A DNA stretch of 64,000 nt from HdN1 sp964473645 (lineage in GTDB: Bacteria; Pseudomonadota; Gammaproteobacteria; Pseudomonadales; Ketobacteraceae), in NCBI GenBank assembly GCA_964473645.1, contig CAYYPW010000012.1, forward strand, positions 1 through 64,000. The letters run 5' to 3'. A program made the translations under genes and the position numbers. The number at the start of each line of letters is the position of its first letter. Within the stretch, counting starts at the first letter, position 1. The notes under the pieces were generated by a model that saw only the letters and a list, made by a program, of their open reading frames with translations, did no database searches and was not told where the DNA came from. Positions 8,723 through 18,900 of this stretch are shown here, one piece after another.

Positions 8723-10045
8723 ATGAACAACAAAAAAATTCTAAAATCGAAACTGTCTCTCCTTTTTGTACCCGTATTAATTGCTGCCTGCGGCAGCATC
8801 ACGCCTACTGCCGTGCTCTGGAAAAGCTACATAACGGAGGATGCTGCAGCAGCTCAGCACCTTCATGCAGCGGTGCTTGATCCGGCTGGAAACACATATA
8901 ATACTTTCTCGCTTAACGGCGAAGAATTTTTGCGGAAGCTGTCCCAGACAGGAGAAGAACTGTGGCGCATGAATTTACCAGAGTCTGCCGATCATCTGGA
9001 TGCGACAGAGCATGGTGTTGTCGTTACTCATAAATACAAAGGCGCGCGAACGATTTTAATTAGTCCCGAGGGAGTTGAGCTGTGGTCCAAGACTTTTGAG
9101 GGTGCAGGAATGTTTGTTAGAAATGTGAACTTAACGGCTTCCGGTAATGTGTACTTGAATTATTCGACTGATGACCATTCTGTCGGTAATCTACTTTCTT
9201 TGGCTGCGGATGGAAGTGAAAAGTGGCGATACACTTATGCTCTTCGTGATACTGCTGTTGCCCCGGATGATTCTGAAGAGCTGTCCAACGGAAATGTAAT
9301 TATGTTGGCATCCTCTGAGACCTCTATTTTTGTTCGTATCATCGCTGTCGACGGGCAGGAACTTGCCACACACGGTCTTCCCGAGTTAAATGTTTATTCT
9401 ACGCCCAAGCTAATGGTCAAGGACGACCAAGCCTACATTACTTGGCGCAAGAACCAAACTGACAACTTGTCGGCGTTAAACCCTGATGGTTCCATCCGTT
9501 GGTCGCATTCAGCGTCGTATTATGGCAGTGTGCTTAATTGTAGCGAACCTACGGTGGATCGGATCGCCTGTGTTGAGAGCTTTGGCTCTAGTACTAGCCA
9601 TCTGACTTTCATAAGTTTGGATGGGGAGCAGTTATCATCGACCCTATTAAATTTCGTTCCCGTGCATATCAATGGAAGCGATACCATTCTCTCTAACGGA
9701 GATAGTAAGTGGGTTGCACGAGAATATGTCGGCCCCACTTCGGCGGCCAATTTAGTTGATGCGCAATTACCGAAGCCGTTTCATTACAGATATCACATTT
9801 TTGATGTGAATGGTACGGAGACATCCTCAGTCGTGATGTCTCCGGGTGCGGTAGCATTCAAGATGAATTGGGACGGAAAATTCACAGTGCCAAACATTAC
9901 AAAGGGTGCAGATGTAACTACCATAGGGATCGTGACGTCTGACCGTTTGATCCTTGCGGGATGGTTTGGAAAAGAGCAATTTGCCAGTAATAATTATGTC
10001 ACTGCTTATGAGTTGAAGGACGCTCCGATGCGGTTCAGTCAGTAA
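8723..10045 (+). CDS. Lipoprotein with PQQ/WD-like beta-propeller repeats, paralogue 1
   Basis: 440 residues. The N-terminus is a lipoprotein signal with lipobox LIAAC (Cys at about residue 23). The mature part shows repeated blocks of the type D-x-x-G-x-x-x-W separated by 35-45 residues (SQTGEELW, SPEGVELW, AADGSEKW, NPDGSIRW), the hallmark of blades in PQQ-like propellers. No catalytic or cofactor site can be named; such lipoproteins usually act as scaffolds, as BamB does. Ribosome site AAAGGA. It converges with its paralogue at 10050, only four bases separating the two stops, and the pair is bracketed by IS91 remnants. Confidence 0.75.
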   Translation: MNNKKILKSKLSLLFVPVLIAACGSITPTAVLWKSYITEDAAAAQHLHAAVLDPAGNTYNTFSLNGEEFLRKLSQTGEELWRMNLPESADHLDATEHGVVVTHKYKGARTILISPEGVELWSKTFEGAGMFVRNVNLTASGNVYLNYSTDDHSVGNLLSLAADGSEKWRYTYALRDTAVAPDDSEELSNGNVIMLASSETSIFVRIIAVDGQELATHGLPELNVYSTPKLMVKDDQAYITWRKNQTDNLSALNPDGSIRWSHSASYYGSVLNCSEPTVDRIACVESFGSSTSHLTFISLDGEQLSSTLLNFVPVHINGSDTILSNGDSKWVAREYVGPTSAANLVDAQLPKPFHYRYHIFDVNGTETSSVVMSPGAVAFKMNWDGKFTVPNITKGADVTTIGIVTSDRLILAGWFGKEQFASNNYVTAYELKDAPMRFSQ

Positions 10046-10049
10046 TCTG

Positions 10050-11468
10050 CTAGGGATCCAATTCGTAGGCTCTTACCCAGGTTTGAGTTTCTCCAACCAC
10101 TTCGCGATGTTGTGTATGGTAATGTTGTGTGTGGCCAGAGACTATTAGTTGGCCGCTTGCCACGCCAACATGCCTAACAGCATCAGCAGGGCTTATCCCT
10201 ACATCATAATTACAATACTGGCATTCGAATTCGGTACCCATCTGAACCCTGCCTGGGTGCAGAGTAATAGTCTTGATCGTGTCACCCTGCGGAGAAAAAA
10301 CATGCATGCGATAGAAAAACTGACCCGGTGTGAGCGATTTCAAGAAATTCAGCGCAACATTTTGCGGCGCATAAGGCGGTAGATGTCGTTCGTTCAATAT
10401 CACATGTCCATCCGACGTAGCCATTACCGGCAGCGCTCGAAAAAAATCGCCGCCCCCTTCTAATCGACCCAAATCCAGCTTGCGCGTGAACAAGGTTTCT
10501 CCATTGACGGGATCTATCCAGAACACTGTGTCCTGAGCATCGTTCGAGGCGCGGCTAGCACAAACAAGGACACTATCGGTGGGCATCGCACAGGGTTGGT
10601 AACCGCGCAAATTTTGCAGAGGCTTCTTCCATTTCACAGTGCCATCTGGTTCCAGAGCAACGAGCTGCTGGTTTGACCACCGGGATTCCACTAGAACAGC
10701 ATGTATGCCGTTGCGGGAGGGAATTGAAATCAGACTATCAAAACTTTCGAAACTCCCTTCATGCTCCAAATGAGACAAAAGGTTCCCTCCTGCATCCATC
10801 ACGAAGGTATGGATTTCGGTTTGAGAAGTATCACTATTTGATTCAAGCGCGGCAGAAAACAAAACGCTGCCATCGGCCAACGTTATGGGATTCGCGACCA
10901 TGCTCAGTCTGAAGCTTGCCGGAATAGGTTGCTCATAGGTCCATACCGTACCCAAGTTTGCATCAAATGCCGTGAACCGAAAGGCTGTCGACTCTGAAAG
11001 CATCGGTGCGCCAGATCGGGTTGTGATGTAAAGCCTGTCTGTACCCACGCCACTACAGTTCATAATGGTCGCGTGGTTTACGGAGGGGTTGACTACTTGC
11101 ACTGGTTCAGCAGCATCCCCGTCTGCAGATATGACGCGAGCACTGCCAAACTGATCAACAAGAACATATCCGTCGAGCAGGGGTTCGATGCATTTAACAT
11201 GCTCAAATGGGGATTCCATACTCCACAGCTCGTTCCCGGATGAGTCGACTTTGCGAACCCAATTCTTAGATGGGAGAGATGTGTCAACGTACTGGAAGGT
11301 ATTGCCTGAGGAATCCGTATTTGAATAACGTAACGATTCAACTTTTGGATCAAAGTCGACGGCGTTGGACCACAGGGACGGTGTCGCAATCACCGAATAA
11401 CAAGCGATAAGACAGAAGCTCAGCGTTGTGATAGCCAGCGATTTTCTAGCGAAGGGCTTTATAGGCAT
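10050..11468 (-). CDS. Lipoprotein with PQQ/WD-like beta-propeller repeats, paralogue 2
   Basis: 472 residues, lipobox CLIAC near residue 23. It can be aligned by eye with the gene at 8723: both have LW shortly after the lipobox, then GNT, a W/F-x-RK block, SGNELWSM versus TGEELWRM, and at the C-terminus FYRMHVF versus HYRYHIF, LIVSG versus LILAG and a final AYEL. Blades are again marked by D-x-x-G-x-x-x-W (DSSGNELW, EPDGTVKW). An inserted Cys-x-x-Cys (FECQYCNY) in the last blade is absent from paralogue 1. Probably anchored in the outer membrane, function unknown. Confidence 0.75.
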   Translation of the reverse strand: MPIKPFARKSLAITTLSFCLIACYSVIATPSLWSNAVDFDPKVESLRYSNTDSSGNTFQYVDTSLPSKNWVRKVDSSGNELWSMESPFEHVKCIEPLLDGYVLVDQFGSARVISADGDAAEPVQVVNPSVNHATIMNCSGVGTDRLYITTRSGAPMLSESTAFRFTAFDANLGTVWTYEQPIPASFRLSMVANPITLADGSVLFSAALESNSDTSQTEIHTFVMDAGGNLLSHLEHEGSFESFDSLISIPSRNGIHAVLVESRWSNQQLVALEPDGTVKWKKPLQNLRGYQPCAMPTDSVLVCASRASNDAQDTVFWIDPVNGETLFTRKLDLGRLEGGGDFFRALPVMATSDGHVILNERHLPPYAPQNVALNFLKSLTPGQFFYRMHVFSPQGDTIKTITLHPGRVQMGTEFECQYCNYDVGISPADAVRHVGVASGQLIVSGHTQHYHTQHREVVGETQTWVRAYELDP

Positions 11469-11594
11469 ATGACATCATCCTGATGAACGGAAGGCTTCCC
11501 TGATAAATGAATGGCCCACTGAAAGGCCATTCAAAAACGGTACCATCATTCCGTTTTCGACGCAAGAATGTAGCGAAATTTTCGCCAGATAAAC
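11469..11594. other. Upstream region of paralogue 2
   Basis: Contains a short inverted repeat around ATGGCCCACTGAAAGGCCAT (11511-11530) that may be regulatory or a structural element. It joins directly to IS91 remnant copy 3. Confidence 0.3.
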
Positions 11595-11815
11595 CCCGGC
11601 CCAGGCCAACGCGTTCGAAGTATCGATAGCTCCGTTTCTAAGTTGAAAAAAATATCCATTTAAGCACTCAACAGGCGCATCTCATTCTCCCTCATCGCTG
11701 CAGTAAGACCAGTGCCCCATGGGTGCTGTTCAACAGAAGCCCGCTCGCGTAATGAAATCCAGCACATCGAAAAATACATGGGGTGCCATCATACCCAAAA
11801 CACTCCACGTTCTGT
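11595..11815 (-). mobile_element. IS91-family transposase remnant, copy 3
   Basis: This segment aligns with 7455-7680 over about 220 bases at roughly 75 percent identity by eye, including AGGCGCAT, CTCCCTCAT, GCTGCAGTAAGAC and ATACCCAAAACACT. The only transposase piece retained is the block corresponding to APHVFFDVLDF in copy 2's frame. It stops exactly where copy 2 continues into the more conserved GFSL/RYI blocks. Confidence 0.6.
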
Positions 11816-11869
11816 GAGAGGGATGAGACGTGAGCCTCTCCCTACTCGATATGCAGAATCCGTGGGGTG

Positions 11870-13249
11870 TCAGAGGTCGAAGTAGAAGAGGGCGAGGTCG
11901 CTGCTTTGATCGTCGTCGCAGATGGCGGAATGAGTAAGCGCATTTCCAGACGGGAATATATGCGTGGTTATTGATTTGCAGACGCCCGCTGTCGTGCTTA
12001 CGTCTTCCCAGGCTTCGGTTCTAGGGTTTTCGATAATGGTGGTGGAAAATGTAGGTTCCTTGAAGACCTTTTGCGGTTTGCCATCAAAGGAAATCAAATG
12101 ATGATACGGCGTCTCGGTATCCGTCACATACAGGCTGAATTCCTGCGAACCACTTGCCCCGCTATCGTCGAAGGCTAGCCCCCACGAGTAACTTGTGGTT
12201 CTCAGGTTCGACGTTGCCAATACGCGGCCATCGGCTTGCACGTACAAGGCGCGATAGATGTCGACCTCGCCGTATTTCGCCGCGATCGTGGCCGATTGCA
12301 GCACAACGCCGTCGCGATCCAACAGGTATAGGGCATTTTTGCAACCCACGACACTGCGCTCGCCGTCTGGCGTAGTGTCAACTCTTGCATTGCTGATACC
12401 GCATGTAATCTCAGGCGTTTCCGTGCCATCAAGATTGATTCGAACGACTTTCTCGTAATCCTTCGTCACCCATAATCCATTCTGGTCTCCGTATACCATG
12501 CGCCCTGTCGTGGTCGGCATGGCCAGTATTTTCTCGCCATTCGAAAGCAAGTAGGTGCGAGCGCTACCGTTAGGCGATGACGTGACGCCGCGGGGTAGCA
12601 CCTCATCGGCTAATACTCCGGTCGATCGTGCATGGGATTCCGCTTCCCAGTAAAGATCAAAAGGAGAGCCCGACGCATCGGACCTATAGTAAAAATCGCT
12701 ACTGATCCATTCCGTCTGGAAAATACCGTCTTTGCTGATGGAAAATGCCGCTGCGCGGGCTTGAGCGGCATCGCCGCTAGGGTCGTCGAGATTGGCGTAG
12801 ATGAACAGCTTATCGCCAGCGGAATTCCGAAATTTATCTGTCTGCGCGGAGTGTGACGTCACCATCGCAAATTCCGGGGGAATTTCAATGACACGCACGC
12901 TGCCTGCGTCGAAGTTTATCAATGCGTACTGCATTGCATTTTCCAGGGTAATGGTGGCTAGGCCGGTATTGTCGGATAGCAAGGTCAAAACGATACCTGA
13001 TGCATTCGCCGGCAATGCCACTTCTTTCTTCCAGGCTTGCTGCCCGTTCTCGTTGAAGCTCTCCAGTATGGCGACGTTGTCCTTGCTGAAGAAGGCAAGC
13101 TTGAACTCGCTGTCGCTTTCCGCAAGTGTCGAGCTTCGGCTGACGTTGGCGGTAAAGTATTTGGATTTGCTGGGTTTGATCTCACCACAGCCGGCGGTGA
13201 TAAGTGTCAATGTGGTAAGGGTTGATAGAGCAAGCAGTTTCCGTTGCAT
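11870..13249 (-). CDS. Lipoprotein, propeller-like, more distant paralogue 3
   Basis: 459 residues from ATG 13249, chosen because it starts a clean lipoprotein signal (MQRKLLALSTLTTLTLITAG, lipobox ITAGC) with AAAGGA a few bases upstream; the frame stays open to 13375 but that part is not signal-like and contains a poly-G run. The mature chain has loosely repeated blocks such as ESFNENGQQAW and NLDGTETPE and is rich in beta strands, similar in layout to the two neighbouring paralogues but with less obvious identity. The same strand and near position suggest a local gene family. Function unknown. Confidence 0.7.
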   Translation of the reverse strand: MQRKLLALSTLTTLTLITAGCGEIKPSKSKYFTANVSRSSTLAESDSEFKLAFFSKDNVAILESFNENGQQAWKKEVALPANASGIVLTLLSDNTGLATITLENAMQYALINFDAGSVRVIEIPPEFAMVTSHSAQTDKFRNSAGDKLFIYANLDDPSGDAAQARAAAFSISKDGIFQTEWISSDFYYRSDASGSPFDLYWEAESHARSTGVLADEVLPRGVTSSPNGSARTYLLSNGEKILAMPTTTGRMVYGDQNGLWVTKDYEKVVRINLDGTETPEITCGISNARVDTTPDGERSVVGCKNALYLLDRDGVVLQSATIAAKYGEVDIYRALYVQADGRVLATSNLRTTSYSWGLAFDDSGASGSQEFSLYVTDTETPYHHLISFDGKPQKVFKEPTFSTTIIENPRTEAWEDVSTTAGVCKSITTHIFPSGNALTHSAICDDDQSSDLALFYFDL

Positions 13250-13312
13250 GATGCAGTCCTTTTCTTTTAAACGCTGGTGTTTTCTTGGATTTATAATTCT
13301 ATTGCCAGCCTG

Positions 13313-13323
13313 CCCCCCCCCCC
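13313..13323. repeat. Homopolymer of 11 C
   Basis: Eleven consecutive C on the plus strand, 64-74 bases upstream of the start of the lipoprotein at 13249, in its likely promoter/leader region. Tracts of this length are prone to slippage and in other bacteria modulate promoter spacing of surface proteins. It may also be a sequencing-length ambiguity. Confidence 0.6.
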
Positions 13324-13832
13324 AGCAGTGCGACTTGTGGTGTGCCGGTGTTGACAACGTAAGCGATGGCGCCACTATGGATTAACATTCGCTGAGTGGC
13401 TGCGCAACAGAAGGGGGTTCAAAATGCGTTCTGCGTCACATGCTTTGCATAACTGTTGGCTATCATGCTCGCACATCAGAATTGAACATAAGTCCATCAG
13501 TTCGCTAATAGATATCTAAATTGAAAAATAGAACATTTTTAAAAATGCGTTTTAATTTTGTGTGGTTCTGTATCTTGACGTAAGTTTTTGTGAATACTTC
13601 TGGCTGTAAAGATACAAGACTTAATCTCGCGTTGAATTAAGTAGGAGAGAAATCGAAGCATCACGCTATTGTGTACACTAAAGCATCGCATTTTGTATAG
13701 TGTAATTAGCGCCATTGCGTTAGTATGAGCGCCCAACGCACGATCACATTTCTGTCTTGGCTGAATACCGTATCAGGAATATACGCGGCAGTATTTTGCG
13801 GATTTTTTATTCCGTTGAGGGATTAGTAACGA
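13324..13832. other. AT-rich intergenic region
   Basis: About 500 bases between divergent genes, markedly AT-rich at 13480-13720 and probably carrying promoters in both directions. No recognisable RNA gene or coding sequence. Confidence 0.35.
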
Positions 13833-15740
13833 ATGAATTCGACGAGAATCACAGCCTTCTCTGATGGAAAATTAAGCGGTTTAAAAATATTTCGTCGGCC
13901 CTACGACGCGATTATTGGCTTTATTATTCTAGCGGCCATTACGCATCTGCCTTTCGTTCCAGTAAACTTTTTTTACGATGATTTTCTTTTGAAGGCGGTT
14001 CTACAGGGGGATCCCGCCCTTGTAGCGGCAGGCGTTGCTAATGTCGATGTAGATCGTTCACTCACTGACCGACTCATTAATACCTTTCATTTTTTCCGTT
14101 CAGACATTGGAACCCTGTCGGCGCAGCGGGCGTATGGGAATGTGCCATGGTGGTCGGTAACTGAAGGGGCTATGCATCCTTTTCGACCGTTAGCGGCTTT
14201 TACACACTGGATAGATTTTAACTGGTGGCCTGATAGTCGTAGCCTAATGCAGGCACATAGCTTCTTTTATTATCTCTTTTTTGTTATTGCGGGACTTGCT
14301 CTTTATAGAAAGCTTATGCCCTCTTGGCAACTGACATTCGTGGCGGCTGGCTTGCTCGCGTTTGACGCCAGTGTCGGGTTGAATTTCAACTGGTTGTCAG
14401 CCCGTAATTCTTATCTTTCTACGATGTTTGGATTACTGTCGATTTATGGCTATTTGCAGTGGCAAGATCATAAACAATGGAGATACTGGTATTGTGCAGT
14501 GATCAGCTTTGCGTGTGCGCTCCTTTCTGCCGAAGCAGGGTTGGCAACGGCCGGTTACCTGGGAGCCTATGCGTTGGTGTATGACAGGCGTGGCTGGCTT
14601 CGTGGTCTGGTTTCGCTTATTCCATTTTTCTTGATCGTTCTGGCGTGGCGATTTTATTACTTCGCAATGGGTTTCGGCGCAGAAAACAATGGATTGTATC
14701 TTGATCCAGGTCGCGATCCGATTGGCATGATCGATCGAATCCTCTCAGTATTTCCTTTGCTCGTCGTATCCGTTGCAACTGGGGTTGATGGATTAATTTC
14801 CACGGTTGATCTTGCCTATCGATCATGGCTGATTGGTTTTTGCTGGGTTTCGGTTGCGATCTTCGTTTTCGCTGCACGCGGTTTGCTAAGGACGAATCGT
14901 GCAGCACGCTTTATGTTTTTGGGATCTGTATTTGCTGCCATTCCGCATTGCAGCCTGTTGACCGGAGGAAGTCGCAGCAATGCATTTATCGCGATAGGCT
15001 TTTTTTATGTGTTCGCACTTTGGCTGATGGATTTGCTGCGCGAGGGAAATCCTCGTTTTATGCGTTTTGCGGGTGCCGCATTAGTGGTGATTCATCTCGT
15101 TATTCCAACAGTCATTCAGACGGGGCTTACGATTCGTTTGATTCCTATCGAGTTTGAGGAATCAACGGACTATCCGAATGGAATGTATTCATCCGAGGCG
15201 TCGACAACGTCAATTGTTTACCTAAATGCGGCTGCTACCAATCAACTCTTCTACCTGCCTTATCGGTGGAGCAGTGACGCAAGGCCGCTCCCCAAACGCA
15301 TTCAAGCATTGGCGCCAGGATTGAGTTCGCTCTATATCATGCGAAAGTCTGAATACGAACTCGAGTTGTTCAGCCCTGCCGGCTTGGTGCTGCATCAGAA
15401 TTCTCCGGTACTGCGAGAGGATTTACAGCCTGCTCCTGCGATTTCTGGCGTGCATGCCGCGCGAATGGTCGGAGGATTGCTTACCTCATCTGCAGACGAT
15501 TATTCGCCAGGTCGCGTCTTTCAAGGCGCTGGAATGCAAGTGATGCTTTCAGAGGTGAAGAACAATCGCGTAACGCGGGTAATCATTACAATGGATGACG
15601 ACGAGGCATTGGAACATAAACAGTGGATGGCTTATGACTGGAACACCAAGCAGTATCGTTCGATTCCTTCTCCTGAAATCGGGCAGACACTATATTATCC
15701 AGGACCACTTGATCAAGCGCCCACCCAAAGTCTGTTTTGA
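13833..15740 (+). CDS. Large polytopic membrane protein, GT-C glycosyltransferase-like
   Basis: 635 residues. After a short cytoplasmic N-terminus come about ten hydrophobic segments up to residue 430, then a soluble C-terminal domain of about 200 residues. The first periplasmic loop holds FFYDDFLLKAVLQGD, an acidic DD motif in the place where GT-C enzymes (PMT, ArnT-like) have their catalytic Asp. Sequence similarity to a named family is not clear to me. Ribosome site GAGGGA. It stands alone and is followed by a good terminator, so it is probably monocistronic. Confidence 0.7.
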   Translation: MNSTRITAFSDGKLSGLKIFRRPYDAIIGFIILAAITHLPFVPVNFFYDDFLLKAVLQGDPALVAAGVANVDVDRSLTDRLINTFHFFRSDIGTLSAQRAYGNVPWWSVTEGAMHPFRPLAAFTHWIDFNWWPDSRSLMQAHSFFYYLFFVIAGLALYRKLMPSWQLTFVAAGLLAFDASVGLNFNWLSARNSYLSTMFGLLSIYGYLQWQDHKQWRYWYCAVISFACALLSAEAGLATAGYLGAYALVYDRRGWLRGLVSLIPFFLIVLAWRFYYFAMGFGAENNGLYLDPGRDPIGMIDRILSVFPLLVVSVATGVDGLISTVDLAYRSWLIGFCWVSVAIFVFAARGLLRTNRAARFMFLGSVFAAIPHCSLLTGGSRSNAFIAIGFFYVFALWLMDLLREGNPRFMRFAGAALVVIHLVIPTVIQTGLTIRLIPIEFEESTDYPNGMYSSEASTTSIVYLNAAATNQLFYLPYRWSSDARPLPKRIQALAPGLSSLYIMRKSEYELELFSPAGLVLHQNSPVLREDLQPAPAISGVHAARMVGGLLTSSADDYSPGRVFQGAGMQVMLSEVKNNRVTRVIITMDDDEALEHKQWMAYDWNTKQYRSIPSPEIGQTLYYPGPLDQAPTQSLF

Positions 15741-15779
15741 AGGTATTTCGGATGCTCGGATGAGGGGGTGATGCCAGGG

Positions 15780-15840
15780 TGACGCAGTGTTCGCACGTAG
15801 CGCAGATGTTGGGCTGGACGCAGAACTGCGTCATTTTTTT
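15780..15840 (+). terminator. Rho-independent terminator
   Basis: TGACGCAGT (15780-15788) pairs with ACTGCGTCA (15825-15833), and an inner GACGCAG/CTGCGTC alternative exists at 15817-15832; eight T follow. It lies about 40 bases after the membrane-protein stop. GGGTGAGATCGTAAAA (15846-15861), a recurrent motif of this window, follows immediately. Confidence 0.7.
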
Positions 15841-15983
15841 TGTGTGGGTGAGATCGTAAAATCAACGTTACCTTGTGTTGTTGTAGTGTATTCATCGCTT
15901 AGGCCATCCAGACGATGCCAGAGCAATTATTCCTCTCCTACTATCCGCGCAATTCAATAGCAACAGAAGTAGGTGATGGGACT

Positions 15984-18900
15984 ATGCATTTCCCGAAAAA
16001 GCGAATGGCGCTACTTATAGCTGCCTTAGTAACATATACAAACGTCAATGCGGCGACCACTTCGTCGTCTATTGACAATACGCGGCTGGTATCAGGCCAT
16101 GACAGCAAGCTTTGCCTTGCCGTTATGGGCAATTTCGCCAATACAACGGTGCCGGTAGGTGTCACCACGTGCGACGGTAGTGCTGCAACGCAACGATGGC
16201 GTTTGAGTGGCGGCCAGCTAATTAGCCAAGCCAACGCTGCCTATTGCCTAAGCGCAAGCAATTTGATGAACTATGGCCAACTGTCGATGAAACGATGCGG
16301 CAGCGCGGCCAATCAACAATGGCAGTACCAATCTGGCGTGCTGGTGACGGGTAGCTATGCAATCGACCTTAACCGCTCCAATAACAGCATCATTCTTTAC
16401 AGCCGACACGGTGGCGTTAACCAGCAGTGGCGTCCCCCTGCAGACATCGGCACCAATCCGCAAGCCGGTGGGCAGATGCTCACGTCGGGCTACAACAATC
16501 AGTTATGTTTAACGGTTAAAGGCAATGATCTTACCTCGGGCATGTTGCCGGTAGGTTCTGCCGCCTGCGACAGCAATGCCAGCCAACGCTGGGTACGCGA
16601 GACTGATAATCGCATCAAGAGCCAATTAAATCCCGCTTACTGCCTCACTGCCGACGCACTGAATAATTACGGCAATGTGAGCATTCGCCGCTGCGCCAGC
16701 GCCGCCAACCAACAATGGCAATATGACAATCAGGTGCTGAGCATCAACGGCTATGCCGTCGATTTGGCGAGAGAATCCGGTGCGGTCATTATGTACTCCA
16801 AGCACGGTGGCAATAACCAGCAATGGCTTGGCTTAAGCGCCGGTACATCCACTGAAAATCCCGCCAAATATGAAGTAGTCAATGCGCTGGGCTTTTATGA
16901 TCTCAACGCCCAGGGTAAGCCGCGTACCTTACGCAACGATTTGCAAGGTACCTTGGCGGCACAAGTACAGTTTGCTCAAAGCCATACGGTTGACCCCGCT
17001 GGCAACACGGCGCGCAACATGCCTAGCATAGTGGCCGAACGTGAAGCCTTACTGTTGTTGATGCCTTCTGATAGCAAAGCCGAATTTATTTCTGTAAGCG
17101 TTTACAGCAATGGCATGCTTCTGGGCAAGCTCGAGATGCAGCATCCTAACCGTTTGATGGCATCTGACTACGCCAACGGCGATAATCGCACTGATGTGAT
17201 TTATTCACGCCGTGCATGGAGCGCGGTATTGCCCTGGAACTGGGTGAAACCCGGCCTCAGCCTCGAGTTTGAAGCCAATAACGGCGACCATGGTGAACTA
17301 CCTTCAACCGCTATCGAATATGCAGCACCAGCAGAACTGGTACTGCATTCGCTTCGCCTTGGCATGTTAACCAATCCACCAAAATCTGAAGGCCACCGCC
17401 TGCTACTGGCACCGGAAGATGCCACCACCGATTATTTTCAGACGATTCCTGTCGCACGACTGGTAAACGCGTATTACCAGGATATGCAACTCGATGAAGT
17501 CATTGTGCAAAACGGACGCGTATACACCAGCGTTAGCGATGACGAAGGCGGTACCTACGACGGCGACATGCGTGAAGACGTCGCCAAGGGCCAGATCAGC
17601 ACCGGTATCAACCTCGCCAACTTCGGCATCAGCAGTAGCGACAATGATCAGAATAATCCTCATCTGACAGCGCGCATTACCATCCACCACGCTGCCGGCA
17701 ACTACCGCAATGGCGTACAAGGGCACGGGCTCTCTGGTGGTAACGGCATTGCTACACTGTACGATTCTGAGGGCAACGAACTATCGCATGAACTGGGCCA
17801 TAACTATGGTTTAGGCCATTACCCGGGCAGCGTCGGCAATGATTATTTCTGGTCGGCCCATCATGCGGATTCTGGTTGGGGCTATATCGCACATCGCCAA
17901 CGCATGCGCGCAAATCTGGATTGGACTGCCAAAGGTGATGGTGCTGAAATTAATGGGGTCAAAACCAACATTACGTTCAAAGGCATCTATTCTTATAACG
18001 CCGATGCTATGTCAGGTGGTTCAGTTGTTAGTGCGCTCTCGCATTACACGCACCATACCGGCTACAGTGCGCTGCGCATTCAGCAATTCCTCGATAAGCC
18101 AATTGCTGATCTCGCTTATGCCAGCGGCTACAAAAAGTGGGATCGCACGCAGCAGAAGTTTGTGGAATATCGTCCTGGCAGTAACTACCCCGTACCGCAG
18201 AAAATTGGGGTTCCGGTCATTACCTTATTGGGTGGTTACGATCCGCTGAACAACCGCGCTGTCATTTACCCGGCATTTCGATCCAATTATGGCAACGTGT
18301 TCGATCTGGATATCGGTTCAGTCGGAAGCAACGATTGCGCGCTGGAGGTGTTTTTCGCTGATGGCAGCCGCGACATTGTGAAGCTGGCAGGTAAGCGCTA
18401 CAACAGCAGCATCATTAATCAATTTCAGCTTAACATAGAAGAAGCGCGTCAACCCTCGCAAGCCAACTTGGTGTGTTACCGGAATGGTTCGCGCTATCCG
18501 TTGGCGCAACTGGCCATTCCGACCCACCTGACGTCATTGAAAGCGCCCGTGATTGTCGGTAAGGCACAGCGTTTCAAACAGTTGCAAGCCAAGGAACTGG
18601 CTGCCATCAAGCCGAAATTGTTGGCGCAAGCCAATAACGCCGCACCTGTATTGGATGCTCAAACAGCGCTGATCGTGCAAAGTTATGCAGGCGACCTCTC
18701 GGCACTGGATGCCAGCGCAAAAGCTGTTGCTGAACGTTACCTGGCGCTGCAGCGTAATCTGAAAGTCTTGCAGGGATGGATCGCCGCGAATGCAGCCGCG
18801 CTTTCACAAAACCAGCGTGTCGCCATCGATGCCCTTCGCCAGCAGCTCATTGCCATGAGCCTGAATGTCAACGGTCTTTATCCACTGGCAGGCAGCATGA

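Noticed and set aside
13250..13375. N-terminal extension of the third lipoprotein
   Set aside because: It encodes a poly-G run and His-rich stretch without signal-peptide character; the internal ATG 13249 has both ribosome site and lipobox.
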